Source: Martinezella miluonensis
GTDB lineage: Bacteria; Pseudomonadota; Alphaproteobacteria; Rhizobiales; Rhizobiaceae
Assembly (NCBI RefSeq): GCF_900094545.1
Contig: NZ_FMAH01000001.1
Span: forward strand, 248,001 to 312,000
DNA length: 64,000 bases
Direction: 5' to 3'
This document shows, piece by piece, positions 53,800-61,930 of the stretch. The position numbers and the translations under genes are program-made. How positions within the stretch are numbered: the stretch's first letter is position 1; every line of letters begins with the position of its first letter. The notes under the pieces were generated by a model. The model did not search any database and was not told the DNA's origin. It saw only the letters and a list, made by a program, of their open reading frames with translations.

Positions 53800-54774
53800 A
53801 TGCCCCTAGCGATTACCATTACCGGCCCCGGCGGACCGGAGGCTATGAAAGCCATCGATCTCCCCGCCACCGAACCAGGCCCCGGCCAAGCCCGGATCCG
53901 CCAAAGCATCTCAGGCGTCAATTTCGTCGACATATATATTCGTTCCGGCCTCTACCCGCTGCCGCCGGGCCAGAGCGTGCTCGGCTTCGAGGGTGCCGGC
54001 GTCATCGAGGCTCTCGGCCCCGGTGTCGGCGAGCTGAAGGTCGGCGACCGTGTTGCCTATGTTGGCCATCCGCTCGGCAGCTATGCCGAGGTGCGCACGC
54101 TATCGGCAGCACGGCTGGTGAAATTGCCCGATGGCGTTAGCGAGCGGGTGGCCGGCAGCACGATGCTGCGCGGGCTTACCGCCCATATGGTCCTGCAAAA
54201 GGTCTATCCGCTGAAATCAGGCGAATGGGTTCTGGTGCATGCGGCAGCCGGCGGCGTCGGCCAGCTTGTCACGCGCCTTGCAAAGCGCCTCGGCGCCAAC
54301 GTCATCGCCACGGTCGGATCTGAAGCCAAGGCCGGTTTCGCCTATGAGGCCGGCGCGGACATCGTTCTCCTGCACACATCCGAAGATTGGGTGGAGGAAA
54401 CCCGCCGCATCGCCGATCGTCGCGGCGTACATCTGGCTGTCGATGGGATCGGCGGAACGATGCTGTCGCAGACGCTCGCCGCCGTACGTCCCTTCGGCAT
54501 GGTCGCCAGCCTCGGCCAGGCGGCCGGTCCCATTCCGCCGATCGAAATCGAGGAGTTGACCGCACCCCGCGCCATCGGGCTCTCGCGCCCGAGCGTACTG
54601 ACCTATGCCAACGATCCCGAGCTCTATCGGCAGGGGACAACGGCCCTGATGGAGCACCTGCAGGCCGGACTGATCAATCCGATCGGCGCCGAATACGAGC
54701 TGAAGGACGCTGCTCGAGCGCATGCGGACCTCGAAGCCGGACGCACGACGGCCAGCGTCGTCTTGACGATGTAA
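53800..54774 (+). CDS. NADPH:quinone oxidoreductase (Qor-type, zinc-less MDR)
   Basis: A 324-residue medium-chain dehydrogenase: GVNFVDIYIRSGLYP replaces the zinc ligands of alcohol dehydrogenase, VLGFEGAGVIEALG follows, and the NADP-binding HAAAGGVGQLVTRLAKRLGA is at about residues 148-165. Such enzymes reduce quinones to semiquinones. The start at 53800 has AAAGGAGA upstream. The adjacent divergent LysR is the likely regulator. Confidence 0.92.
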   Translation: MPLAITITGPGGPEAMKAIDLPATEPGPGQARIRQSISGVNFVDIYIRSGLYPLPPGQSVLGFEGAGVIEALGPGVGELKVGDRVAYVGHPLGSYAEVRTLSAARLVKLPDGVSERVAGSTMLRGLTAHMVLQKVYPLKSGEWVLVHAAAGGVGQLVTRLAKRLGANVIATVGSEAKAGFAYEAGADIVLLHTSEDWVEETRRIADRRGVHLAVDGIGGTMLSQTLAAVRPFGMVASLGQAAGPIPPIEIEELTAPRAIGLSRPSVLTYANDPELYRQGTTALMEHLQAGLINPIGAEYELKDAARAHADLEAGRTTASVVLTM

Positions 54775-55038
54775 ACCTCATGCGAGCGGGGCCATCCGCC
54801 GGCTCCGCTCGCACCGCGGGATTTTCAAAGCCGCACGCACATAATCATTATGTCGTCAATGGATTTTGCTGCAAAGCAGCAATTCGTTGACCCCACCTGC
54901 TTTTGCCTGATACGCCTTGTCCATGGCGATGCGCGGCCATTCGGCCATCGCTGCCATCTCTATCCGATACGAAATCTCGATCCTTCGTGGCAAAAAGTTT
55001 TGGGCATCGCTCTTGCCGGTGTCCACAGGCGATATCCC

Positions 55039-56220
55039 GTGAACACAGCCTCCCAGACCATCAGGTTCAACTCGACCCTGGCCCTCGTTTCCATCGTCGC
55101 ACTGACATTCTTCGGCTACATCGCCATCGGCCTTCCGCTTGCGGTATTGCCGACCTACGTCGACAGCGGCCTCGGCTTCGGTGTCGTCTGGGCGGGTGTC
55201 GCCGTCAGTACGCAATATGTGGCAACGATCATCAGCCGCGCGCATGTGGGTCGTCTCTGTGATCAGTATGGGCCGCGCCGCTCTGTCCTGCTCGGCTTCC
55301 TTGCCTATGGACTTTCGGGCATTCTGACGATCGCCTCCACGTTTACGGTCCAAGTCCCGACGGCAAGCCTTGCCCTCCTTCTTGCCGGACGGCTGGCGCT
55401 CGGGATCGGCGAAAGCTGGGTCAGCACCGCGGCGATCACCTGGGCGATCGGCCTGATGGGATCGCGCGAGACTGTGCGGATCATTTCCTGGAACGGCATC
55501 GCCACCTACGGCGGCATCGCGCTCGCCGCTCCCTTCGGTGCCTGGCTGCAGGGGCAATATGGCTTCGTCTCCATAGGTATAGTCACGGGACTCCTCGCCA
55601 TCGCCGGGCTGATGCTGGCGCAAACCCGGCCGCCCGTGCTAGGCGTGAAGGAAAAGGGTATCGGCACCGGCCAGGTGCTAAGCCGTGTCGCGCCTTTCGG
55701 CGTCGCACTCGCTCTCGCCTCCAGTGGTTTCGGCGTGGTCATGGCCTTTGTCGCCCTTTTCTTCCATAGCCGCGGCTGGGTGGGCGCCTCCTTTGCGCTC
55801 AGCGCCTTCGGTCTTGCCTTCATGGGCGTTCGTCTCGGCCTTGCGCAAGCCGTTGCCCGGTTCGGCGGCCTGCCGCTGGTACGCATTTCGCTCGTCATCG
55901 AGGTGATCGGCCTCGCCGCACTCGCGCTTGCGCCCTCGCCAACGATCGCCATCATCGGCGCAGCCCTTGCCGGCGCCGGTTTCGCGCCTGTCTTCCCGGC
56001 GCTCGGCAACGAGGCCATGGAACGCATCCCGCCGCAGAACCGCGGCGTCGCGCTTGGGCTCTATTCGATCTTTCTCGACGTCTCGCTCGGCGCAACAGGC
56101 CCGATTGCCGGCATCGCCGCCGATCATCTCGGCTATGCCGCCCCCTTCTCCCTCGGCGTCGGCGCAGTGCTGCTCAGCCTCGTCTTGAGCCTTGGCCTGC
56201 GCAGGCACAAGGGTTCCTGA
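55039..56220 (+). CDS. Major facilitator superfamily transporter (YhhS-like)
   Basis: A 393-residue protein of 12 predicted helices with the MFS loop motif near GRLCDQYGPRRSVLLG and a second half beginning near VLSRVAPFG. It resembles YhhS-type exporters, which have been linked to sugar or drug efflux. The start is GTG 55039, with no strong ribosome site; a longer in-frame ORF from 54850 adds 63 residues that are cysteine-rich and unlike the family. Between 54775 and 55038 there is a TTGCTGC/GCAGCAA inverted repeat (54866-54882). Confidence 0.86.
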   Translation: MNTASQTIRFNSTLALVSIVALTFFGYIAIGLPLAVLPTYVDSGLGFGVVWAGVAVSTQYVATIISRAHVGRLCDQYGPRRSVLLGFLAYGLSGILTIASTFTVQVPTASLALLLAGRLALGIGESWVSTAAITWAIGLMGSRETVRIISWNGIATYGGIALAAPFGAWLQGQYGFVSIGIVTGLLAIAGLMLAQTRPPVLGVKEKGIGTGQVLSRVAPFGVALALASSGFGVVMAFVALFFHSRGWVGASFALSAFGLAFMGVRLGLAQAVARFGGLPLVRISLVIEVIGLAALALAPSPTIAIIGAALAGAGFAPVFPALGNEAMERIPPQNRGVALGLYSIFLDVSLGATGPIAGIAADHLGYAAPFSLGVGAVLLSLVLSLGLRRHKGS

Positions 56221-56319
56221 CGAATATCAGCACCTCTGTATCCAGTCGGTCGCAACGGTTGCGGAAGACCGCTATGGCTTGTTATGGGTCTCCGATTATG
56301 ATTTGGAGGAACCCGTTAC

Positions 56320-57381
56320 ATGGATATCACCGAAATCGTCATCGAGGGCGATACTGCGGGCATTGTATGGCGATTGCCGGTTCTGCACTTCGCCGGCAAC
56401 AAGGCCGGTGCGCCGAAGATCTATATCCAGGCCGCACTCCATGCCGGTGAGTTGCCGGGCACCGCACTCATCCACTTCCTCTGCGAACGGCTGCGGAAGG
56501 CAGAAGCAGAAGGTGCCATTCAGGGCGACATCACCGTGGTGCCACACGCCAATCCCATCGGCGCGGCGCAATCTCATTTCGGCGAGATGCAGGGTCGCTT
56601 CGATTTGGGGTCGCGCACCAACTTCAATCGTGACTTCCCATTGATCTCGCTGCGCGACCGGGATCTCCTGATCGAGAACCTCGAACGCTATCCCGCCGTC
56701 GACCGGCTGAAGCGTCAGCTGATCCATATGGCGCTCGGCGCAGATCTGGTGATCGATCTCCATTGCGACGACGAATCCCTGCAATATGCCTATATCGACG
56801 AGGCATTCTGGCCCGAGGCCTCCGATCTTGCTGCTGCCTTGAAGATGGATGCCGTGCTGCTTTCGGACGGCGAAAGCTCGGCTTTCGAGGAGGCGGTCAG
56901 CTTCGCCTGGAAATACGAAGTGCCGGGCGAAAAGAAGGCAAGACTGCCGGGCAAGCTATCCGTGACGGTCGAATTGCGGGGCACCCGCGATGTTTATCCC
57001 GAAATGGCCACGCAAGATGCGGAAGGGCTCTGGCGCTTCCTGGCTGTGCGCGGCGCAGTATGTGACGACAGCGTTCATCTCGCCGCCTTCGCCGGGCCGG
57101 CGGTGCCACTCGACAATGTCGAGATGATCCGCGCTCCCCAGGCCGGCACGGTGCTTTTCCATCGCAATATCGGCGAACGTGTCGTGGAAGGCGACCGGCT
57201 GGCGACGATTATCACCGCACCCGGCATGCCGGATGGGACCATCGAGGTTCGCGCGCCGCAAGACGGCCTCATCGTCACCCGCGTCTCGGACCGACTGGTG
57301 CGCCGGCGTGGCGATCTGATGAAGATCGGTTCCGACAAGCCAAGCTCCGTCGTCCGCAAACCGGGCACGCTGGAAGACTGA
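56320..57381 (+). CDS. Succinylglutamate desuccinylase/aspartoacylase-family zinc hydrolase
   Basis: A 353-residue M14-like zinc protein. The ligands H41 and E44 (LHAGELPG) and H148 (DLHCDDE) are in place, and R100 with N101-F-N-R104 lies in the substrate loop. The C-terminal domain from about residue 245 is beta-rich (VLFHRNIGERVVEGDRLATI), like the barrel-sandwich of aspartoacylase-type enzymes. N-acyl amino acid or an ectoine/osmolyte derivative are possible substrates. GGAGGAA precedes the ATG. Confidence 0.88.
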   Translation: MDITEIVIEGDTAGIVWRLPVLHFAGNKAGAPKIYIQAALHAGELPGTALIHFLCERLRKAEAEGAIQGDITVVPHANPIGAAQSHFGEMQGRFDLGSRTNFNRDFPLISLRDRDLLIENLERYPAVDRLKRQLIHMALGADLVIDLHCDDESLQYAYIDEAFWPEASDLAAALKMDAVLLSDGESSAFEEAVSFAWKYEVPGEKKARLPGKLSVTVELRGTRDVYPEMATQDAEGLWRFLAVRGAVCDDSVHLAAFAGPAVPLDNVEMIRAPQAGTVLFHRNIGERVVEGDRLATIITAPGMPDGTIEVRAPQDGLIVTRVSDRLVRRRGDLMKIGSDKPSSVVRKPGTLED

Positions 57382-57393
57382 CTTGCCTTTGGA

Positions 57394-57437
57394 GCAATTC
57401 CTGGAAAAGTGCGCAGCGGTTTTGCGTCCGGAATTGC
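57394..57437. repeat. Rhizobial GCAATTCC...GGAATTGC palindromic repeat
   Basis: GCAATTCC (57394-57401) pairs with GGAATTGC (57430-57437). The interior AAAAGTGCG-AGCGGTTTT block is shared with the GCATGAT-type repeats at 3862 and 22656, so these belong to one superfamily of intergenic elements. Confidence 0.7.
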
Positions 57438-57454
57438 GTGAAAACAAAGAGCTG

Positions 57455-57491
57455 GATCGGTTCAGCGTTCCGACAAAAAGCTGAACCGATC
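57455..57491. repeat. Perfect 12-bp hairpin next to the palindromic repeat
   Basis: GATCGGTTCAGC (57455-57466) pairs with GCTGAACCGATC (57480-57491) around a 13-base loop. Its distance from the preceding palindrome (17 bases) is like that of the dnaN copy. It may terminate the aspartoacylase-type gene and the small ORF. Confidence 0.7.
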
Positions 57492-57652
57492 TAGCGGCGA
57501 TCGATCATCCTGCAGCGCAGGGTGAAGGCGATCGCCGCCGCTTCCCGGAGAAGAGTGCCGAGGCGACGGATATGATCCGGTGCGCCGGCAAATGCCGCGC
57601 GCCATCTGCCCCTTAGCCAGGCAAGAATTGAGCGATTTCCCATCACGATCAT
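57491..57652 (-). CDS. Unannotated basic small ORF (53 codons)
   Basis: ATG at 57652 and TAG at 57491-57493: MIVMGNRSILAWLRGRW, then RRLGTLLREAAAIAFTL and a basic end. It is Arg-rich with amphipathic helix character. TGAGG lies upstream; if the second ATG at 57643 is used it is 11 bases away, a good distance. The AT-rich palindrome at 57716-57744, identical in style to the one before marR, is upstream of it. The coding status is inferred and is low to moderate. Confidence 0.4.
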   Translation of the reverse strand: MIVMGNRSILAWLRGRWRAAFAGAPDHIRRLGTLLREAAAIAFTLRCRMIDRR

Positions 57653-57715
57653 GCCTCAGATCTAATTGATGCAGGCGATGTTCAGCGCGTCGAAGGAAGC
57701 GGGTTACGTGCCCCT

Positions 57716-57744
57716 AAATATATGTATGCATAGTGCATATATTT
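57716..57744. promoter_or_regulatory. AT-rich palindrome, putative MarR operator 1
   Basis: AAATATATG (57716-57724) and CATATATTT (57736-57744) are exact inverted 9-mers around TATGCATAGTG. It lies between the marR stop (57775) and the small ORF start (57652), that is, upstream of the small ORF. Confidence 0.6.
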
Positions 57745-57774
57745 TAAGACGATGTCAAGGACACCGTCCTGAGG

Positions 57775-58296
57775 CTAGGACATGAAGGCAATGGGGCAGC
57801 GATCCTGATCGCAGACGCCCTGATCGCAAACGCGGCAGACCACATCCTGATCGTCGCCGAGATCGACCAATGCCGGCAGCAATTTCTCCACCAGACGTCC
57901 GAGCTGCTCGGTCTCTTCAGGTTTCAGCCCTTTGAAAGCCCGCTCGATAACGGCACGGCGAGCGGCCAGGCTTTTGTCAAACAACACCTGCCCGACCTCC
58001 GTCAGTTGCAGCGAGCGGGCGCGCTTGTCCCCCTCGACGCCGCCGGCGCGCAACACGAGATCGGATGCCACCAGCTGGTCGACGAGGCGCACGGTGGCCG
58101 AATGGGAGAGTGCGATCATTCTGCGCAACGTCTCGATCGTCAGACCCGGCTCGGAGCCGATCTGGATGACGGCGGCGACGGCGCTCGGACCGAAGCCGGT
58201 CTCATCGGCGAAGGCCTTCTCCATCTTGTCCACCAGAGCAAGGCTCATGGCGCCAAAGAGGTTCTCCAGCCGTAGTGTTTCCTTGTCCGTCGCCAT
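57775..58296 (-). CDS. MarR-family regulator with Cys-rich C-terminus
   Basis: A 173-residue winged-helix protein: IGSEPGLTIETLRRMIALSHSATVRLVDQLVASDLV is the DNA-binding core, and RRAVIERAFKGLKPEE the later dimer helix. The last 25 residues contain VCRVCDQGVCDQDRC, four cysteines in a C-x2-C-x4-C-x4-C pattern, suggesting metal or redox sensing. The ATG at 58296 is preferred, because the alternative at 58311 overlaps the palindrome at 58311-58333 and has no ribosome site. Confidence 0.85.
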   Translation of the reverse strand: MATDKETLRLENLFGAMSLALVDKMEKAFADETGFGPSAVAAVIQIGSEPGLTIETLRRMIALSHSATVRLVDQLVASDLVLRAGGVEGDKRARSLQLTEVGQVLFDKSLAARRAVIERAFKGLKPEETEQLGRLVEKLLPALVDLGDDQDVVCRVCDQGVCDQDRCPIAFMS

Positions 58297-58310
58297 GCTC
58301 ACTCGCGCCA

Positions 58311-58333
58311 TAAATATGCATACTGCATATTTA
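58311..58333. promoter_or_regulatory. AT-rich palindrome upstream of marR, putative MarR operator 2
   Basis: TAAATATGCA-TAC-TGCATATTTA, perfect 10-bp arms. It covers the region just before the marR start and resembles the palindrome at 57716. Autoregulation is the simplest reading. Confidence 0.7.
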
Positions 58334-58448
58334 CAGGATTATTGGCGGCAACCGCAACGGATGAGAGAACCGCTCCGCCGTCCGGCCGCCTTTTACCCGG
58401 CTTTATTCGCATGCTATGCGCTATCAGACAGCAAGAGACGGATTCGCC

Positions 58449-58805
58449 ATGACGATCACCATTTACGGCATCAAGAACTGCGACACGATGAAGAAGGCCC
58501 GAACCTGGCTCGAGGGCCACGGCATCGCCTATGATTTCCACGATTACAAGGCCGTTGGCATCGATCGGGATCATCTGGAGCACTGGACCAAGGAAGCAGG
58601 CTGGGAAGTCATGCTCAACCGCGCCGGCACCACCTTCAAGGCCCTGCCGGAAGCGGATCGCACCGACCTTTCGAAGGACAAAGCCATTGTGCTGATGCTG
58701 TCGCAGCCTTCGATGATCAAGCGTCCGGTCCTGGAAGCAGACGGCAAATTGCTCATCGGATTCAAACCCGATATTTATGCGGCGGCATTCGGCAAGACAG
58801 CCTAG
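58449..58805 (+). CDS. ArsC-family (Spx/YffB-like) reductase
   Basis: A 118-residue thioredoxin-fold protein: ITIYGIKNCDTMKKARTWLE with a single N-terminal cysteine (C11), HDYKAVGID, and IKRPVLEADGKLLIGFKPD near the end. This is the YffB-type branch rather than a true arsenate reductase, and glutathione-dependent reduction is usually proposed. The ATG at 58449 gives the family N-terminus. It is followed 9 bases later by the YbaK-like gene. Confidence 0.9.
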   Translation: MTITIYGIKNCDTMKKARTWLEGHGIAYDFHDYKAVGIDRDHLEHWTKEAGWEVMLNRAGTTFKALPEADRTDLSKDKAIVLMLSQPSMIKRPVLEADGKLLIGFKPDIYAAAFGKTA

Positions 58806-58814
58806 AGACAAGCC

Positions 58815-59288
58815 ATGTCAAAAACCACCCGCGCCACGCAAGTGCTGAGCCAGACGAAAGTCGCCTTCACCGTGCATGCCTATGACTACGATCCGAATGC
58901 GGAGCGTGTTGGTCTGCAGGCGGCGGAGGCCCTCGGCGAGGAGCCGCATCGGGTACTGAAGACGCTGATGGCGGAGGTCGACGGCAAGCCGGTTTGCGTC
59001 GTCGTACCCTCCGATCACGAAGTCAGCATGAAAAAGCTCGCAGCAGCCTTCAGCGGCAAATCGGCTGCCATGATGAAGCCAGCCGATGCTGAGCGCCTGA
59101 CGGGGTACCACGTCGGCGGCATCAGTCCCTTCGGCCAGAAGAAGCTCGTTCCCACAGCGATCGAGGCGCAGGCGATGACCGAGGCCTATGTCTATATCAA
59201 CGGCGGCCAACGCGGCCTGCAGGTGAGGCTCAGCCCACAGGACGCCTTGACCGCTCTCAAGGCCAAGGCCGCGCCGCTGATTGCCTGA
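58815..59288 (+). CDS. ybaK: YbaK/EbsC-family Cys-tRNA(Pro) deacylase
   Basis: A 157-residue protein: KTTRATQVLSQTKVAFTVHAYDYDP, the LGEEPHRVLKTLMAEVDG loop, the KKLAAAF helix, and GYHVGGISPFGQKK, all landmarks of YbaK. It hydrolyses Cys-tRNA(Pro) formed by mistake, in trans. It lies directly behind the ArsC-like gene and is probably co-transcribed with it. Confidence 0.93.
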   Translation: MSKTTRATQVLSQTKVAFTVHAYDYDPNAERVGLQAAEALGEEPHRVLKTLMAEVDGKPVCVVVPSDHEVSMKKLAAAFSGKSAAMMKPADAERLTGYHVGGISPFGQKKLVPTAIEAQAMTEAYVYINGGQRGLQVRLSPQDALTALKAKAAPLIA

Positions 59289-59382
59289 CGATCTTCAAGA
59301 TCGGACAAACCGCCTTCAATTTCGCCGCAAAGCGGTCTAAGTCTTCAGTCCATCTTTCGATATCAGCCAAGCAGGTTTTGCC

Positions 59383-60636
59383 ATGACATCAACCTCCCCC
59401 AACCATCATCCCGTCGATCACGCCAAGCTGGAAAAGCTTGCGGAAGTGGCCGTAAAGGTCGGGTTGCAGCTGCAGGCCGGCCAGGATCTGCTCATGACAG
59501 CGCCGGTCGCGGCGATGCCGCTGGTACGGCTGATCACGCGCGAAGCCTACAAGGCCGGCGCCGGCCTTGTTTCCACCTTCTATTCGGACGAAGAGACGAC
59601 GCTCGCACGCTACGAATACGGCCACGACGCGAGCTTCGACCGCGCAGCAACATGGCTCTACGAGGGCATGGCCAAGGCCTTCTCCAACAATACGGCGCGC
59701 CTCGCGATTTCCGGCGACAATCCGATGCTGCTGTCCAATCAAGACCCGAACAAGGTGGCGCGCGCTAACCGCGCCAATTCGGCTGCCTACAAGCCGGCTC
59801 TCGAAAAGATCTCGAATTTCGATACCAACTGGAACATCGTCTCCTATCCGAACCCCTCCTGGGCGAAGCTCGTCTTCCCGAACGATCCGGAAGCGATCGC
59901 GGTTGCCAAGCTCGCCAAGGCGATCTTCTCGGCCTCGCGCGTCGATGTCGAAGATCCGATCGCGGCGTGGGCCGAGCACAATGCCAATCTGCACAAGCGT
60001 TCCGCATGGATGAACGGCCAGCGCTTCGCTGCCCTGCATTTCCAGGGACCGGGCACCGACCTGACGGTCGGCCTGGCGGAAGGCCATGAATGGCACGGCG
60101 GCTCCTCGACGGCCAAGAACGGTATCACCTGCAACCCGAACATCCCGACGGAAGAGGTCTTCACCACGCCGCATGCGCTGCGCGTCGAAGGCCATGTCTC
60201 CTCCACCAAGCCGCTCTCGCATCAGGGCACGCTGATCGACAATATCCAGGTGCGTTTCGAGGGCGGCCGCATCATCGAAGCTAAAGCGACACGTGGCGAG
60301 GAAGTGCTGAACAAGGTGCTCGACACCGATGAAGGCGCGCGCCGGCTCGGCGAAGTGGCGCTGGTGCCGCATTCCTCGCCGATTTCGGCGAGCGGCATCT
60401 TGTTCTACAACACGCTCTTCGATGAAAACGCCTCCTGCCACATCGCGCTCGGCCAGTGCTACTCCAAGTGCTTCATCGATGGCGCGTCGCTCAGCCAGGA
60501 GCAGATCAAGGCACAGGGCGGCAATTCCAGCCTGATCCATATCGACTGGATGATCGGCTCCGACAAGGTGGATATCGACGGCATCAATGCCGATGGCTCG
60601 CGCGTAGCCGTCATGCGCAAGGGCGAGTGGGCCTAA
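59383..60636 (+). CDS. M29-family aminopeptidase
   Basis: A 417-residue thermophilic-type metallo-aminopeptidase (AmpS/PepT of Thermus kind): KLEKLAEVAVKVGLQLQAGQDLLMTAPVAA at the start, GTDLTVGLAEGHEWHGG and FTTPHALRVEGHVSS in the metal region, and CSYKCFIDGAS-like (QCYSKCFIDGASL), then IHIDWMIGSDKVDIDG at the end. These enzymes release N-terminal residues and often are cobalt- or zinc-dependent. A terminator follows. Confidence 0.93.
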   Translation: MTSTSPNHHPVDHAKLEKLAEVAVKVGLQLQAGQDLLMTAPVAAMPLVRLITREAYKAGAGLVSTFYSDEETTLARYEYGHDASFDRAATWLYEGMAKAFSNNTARLAISGDNPMLLSNQDPNKVARANRANSAAYKPALEKISNFDTNWNIVSYPNPSWAKLVFPNDPEAIAVAKLAKAIFSASRVDVEDPIAAWAEHNANLHKRSAWMNGQRFAALHFQGPGTDLTVGLAEGHEWHGGSSTAKNGITCNPNIPTEEVFTTPHALRVEGHVSSTKPLSHQGTLIDNIQVRFEGGRIIEAKATRGEEVLNKVLDTDEGARRLGEVALVPHSSPISASGILFYNTLFDENASCHIALGQCYSKCFIDGASLSQEQIKAQGGNSSLIHIDWMIGSDKVDIDGINADGSRVAVMRKGEWA

Positions 60637-60665
60637 GCCTTAACTGGCAGCAATCGCAGAGAAGG

Positions 60666-60690
60666 GAAAGCGGGCCGTGAGCCCGCTTTC
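60666..60690 (+). terminator. Rho-independent terminator after the M29 aminopeptidase
   Basis: GAAAGCGGGC (60666-60675) pairs with GCCCGCTTTC (60681-60690) around CGTGA, followed by TTG. It sits in a 60-base gap to the convergent VOC gene. Confidence 0.85.
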
Positions 60691-60696
60691 TTGCAT

Positions 60697-61119
60697 TTAG
60701 ATGCCGAACGTCACCAGGCCGTTTTCATCAATCGGCCAGAAGGGATTCCAGGCGATTTCCCAGGCGTGATCGTCGGGATCTGCCACATAGCCGCGGAAGC
60801 CGCCATGCGGCGGTGCATCGGCCTCGCGAAGCATGCTCCCGCCTGCCAGCACCAGCTGATCCATGAGGATGTCGACATCCTCACGAGTCGCAACATTGTG
60901 CGCCAGCGAAAAGGCGCCAGGCGATTTCAGGCCTGATCGACCCATGTCCTGCTCCAGCGACGGGAGCTTGAAGGTGCCGAGGACGAAGCCGTTCATCTGG
61001 TAGAAGACGATCTCCTCATTCTCGAAGACGGGAGCCCAGCCAAACCCTTCCATATAGAAGCGTTTGGGCCGATCGAGATCGAGAACACCGATGGTGATGA
61101 CGGAAATCTGCTGCTGCAT
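60697..61119 (-). CDS. VOC-family (glyoxalase-like) protein
   Basis: A 140-residue VOC domain: SVITIGVLDLDRPKRFYMEGFGW at the start, VFYQMNGFVLGTFKLPSLEQD, and GYVADPDDHAWEIAWNPFW, the common lactoylglutathione-lyase-related C-terminal motif. AAGGA precedes the ATG at 61119. The substrate is unknown. Its upstream region 61120-61339 contains only short open frames. Confidence 0.9.
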   Translation of the reverse strand: MQQQISVITIGVLDLDRPKRFYMEGFGWAPVFENEEIVFYQMNGFVLGTFKLPSLEQDMGRSGLKSPGAFSLAHNVATREDVDILMDQLVLAGGSMLREADAPPHGGFRGYVADPDDHAWEIAWNPFWPIDENGLVTFGI

Positions 61120-61339
61120 AACCAAGTCCTTTCGTTCGCCTCGCGAGATTGCGAGCCGTTCAAGGTCTTGGGCCGCTACCGAAGTAGTGGAAGGACCCGC
61201 ATAAAGCGGGGGTTGGGCCAACCGCACCAACCTAACCTGTTTCTGACGATATAATCGTCTCAGATTCGAAAAACGGAATCAAGATGGCCGCTATTAAAGC
61301 AGTAAACGCGGCAGGTTCAGCCCCCGCTTGCGCTTGGCT

Positions 61340-61930
61340 CTAAAGAGCTGCCAAGGCTTTCCTGATGCGGGCAAGATGCGCCTTGCGTCCGGCATCGGTG
61401 ACGCGATCCATGTCGTGCAGCGCCAGCATGCGGAAATTCAACCGCTTGGCGCAGAAGGCGGCGATACCGCGCTTCAGCAGTCGCCGCACGGGATTGCCCA
61501 TATAGAGATACACGATCCACCAGGGCGAGCCTGTCGTCGTCAACGCCCAAAACAGCCGGATATTGGTGAGCTTCGGCACGATGCGCCCACCGGCGGGATC
61601 GTGCGTGAAGGCAACACCGGGCGCGAAGGCGCGATCGAAGAAGCCCTTGAGAATGGCCGGAAAATTGAACCACCATTGCGGAAAGACGAGTATCAGCCCT
61701 TCGGCCGCCCGCAGCCGCGCGACGATATCGTCGACGCCAGAGGTATCGTAAGGTTGGTCGAAATAGCCGCCTCGCTCGGCTTGCGACAGGCGCGGATCGA
61801 AGCCTTCGCGGTAGAGATCGAGCAGATCGACCTGATGCCCTCCGGCAACGAGAGTCTCCTGCGCGACCTTTGCCACAGCCGCGGCAAAGCTATCCTCAAG
61901 CGGGTGGGCCAGGATCAGCAGGATGCGCAT
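61340..61930 (-). CDS. NAD(P)H-dependent oxidoreductase (KefF/MdaB-type flavodoxin fold)
   Basis: A 196-residue protein: RILLILAHPLEDSFAAAVAKVAQE at the start, GLILVFPQWWFNFPAILKGFFDRAFAPGVAF, typical of NADPH:quinone oxidoreductases that carry the WWF motif. Its start codon overlaps the xseA stop (TGATG on the minus strand), so it is in an operon downstream of xseA. A role in quinone detoxification is likely. Confidence 0.9.
   Translation of the reverse strand: MRILLILAHPLEDSFAAAVAKVAQETLVAGGHQVDLLDLYREGFDPRLSQAERGGYFDQPYDTSGVDDIVARLRAAEGLILVFPQWWFNFPAILKGFFDRAFAPGVAFTHDPAGGRIVPKLTNIRLFWALTTTGSPWWIVYLYMGNPVRRLLKRGIAAFCAKRLNFRMLALHDMDRVTDAGRKAHLARIRKALAAL

Larger units (their letters stand above)
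57382..57774. other. Gap with palindromic repeat, hairpin, small ORF and operator
   Basis: 393 bases without a gene of normal size. From left to right it holds a GCAATTCC-type palindrome (57394-57437), a 12-bp hairpin (57455-57491), a 53-codon ORF on the minus strand (57491-57652) and an AT-rich palindrome (57716-57744) near the MarR gene end. Confidence 0.6.

Noticed and set aside
54866..54882. TTGCTGC/GCAGCAA inverted repeat before the MFS gene as an operator
   Set aside because: Seven-bp arms with a 3-base loop look more like a small RNA hairpin, and no regulator gene is adjacent.
59389..60540. A 383-codon minus-strand ORF opposite the M29 aminopeptidase
   Set aside because: It is a shadow of the aminopeptidase with typical mirrored composition.
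61284..61343. A 19-codon ORF (MAAIKAVNAAG...) between the VOC and oxidoreductase genes
   Set aside because: Too short and without a ribosome site; chance ORF.
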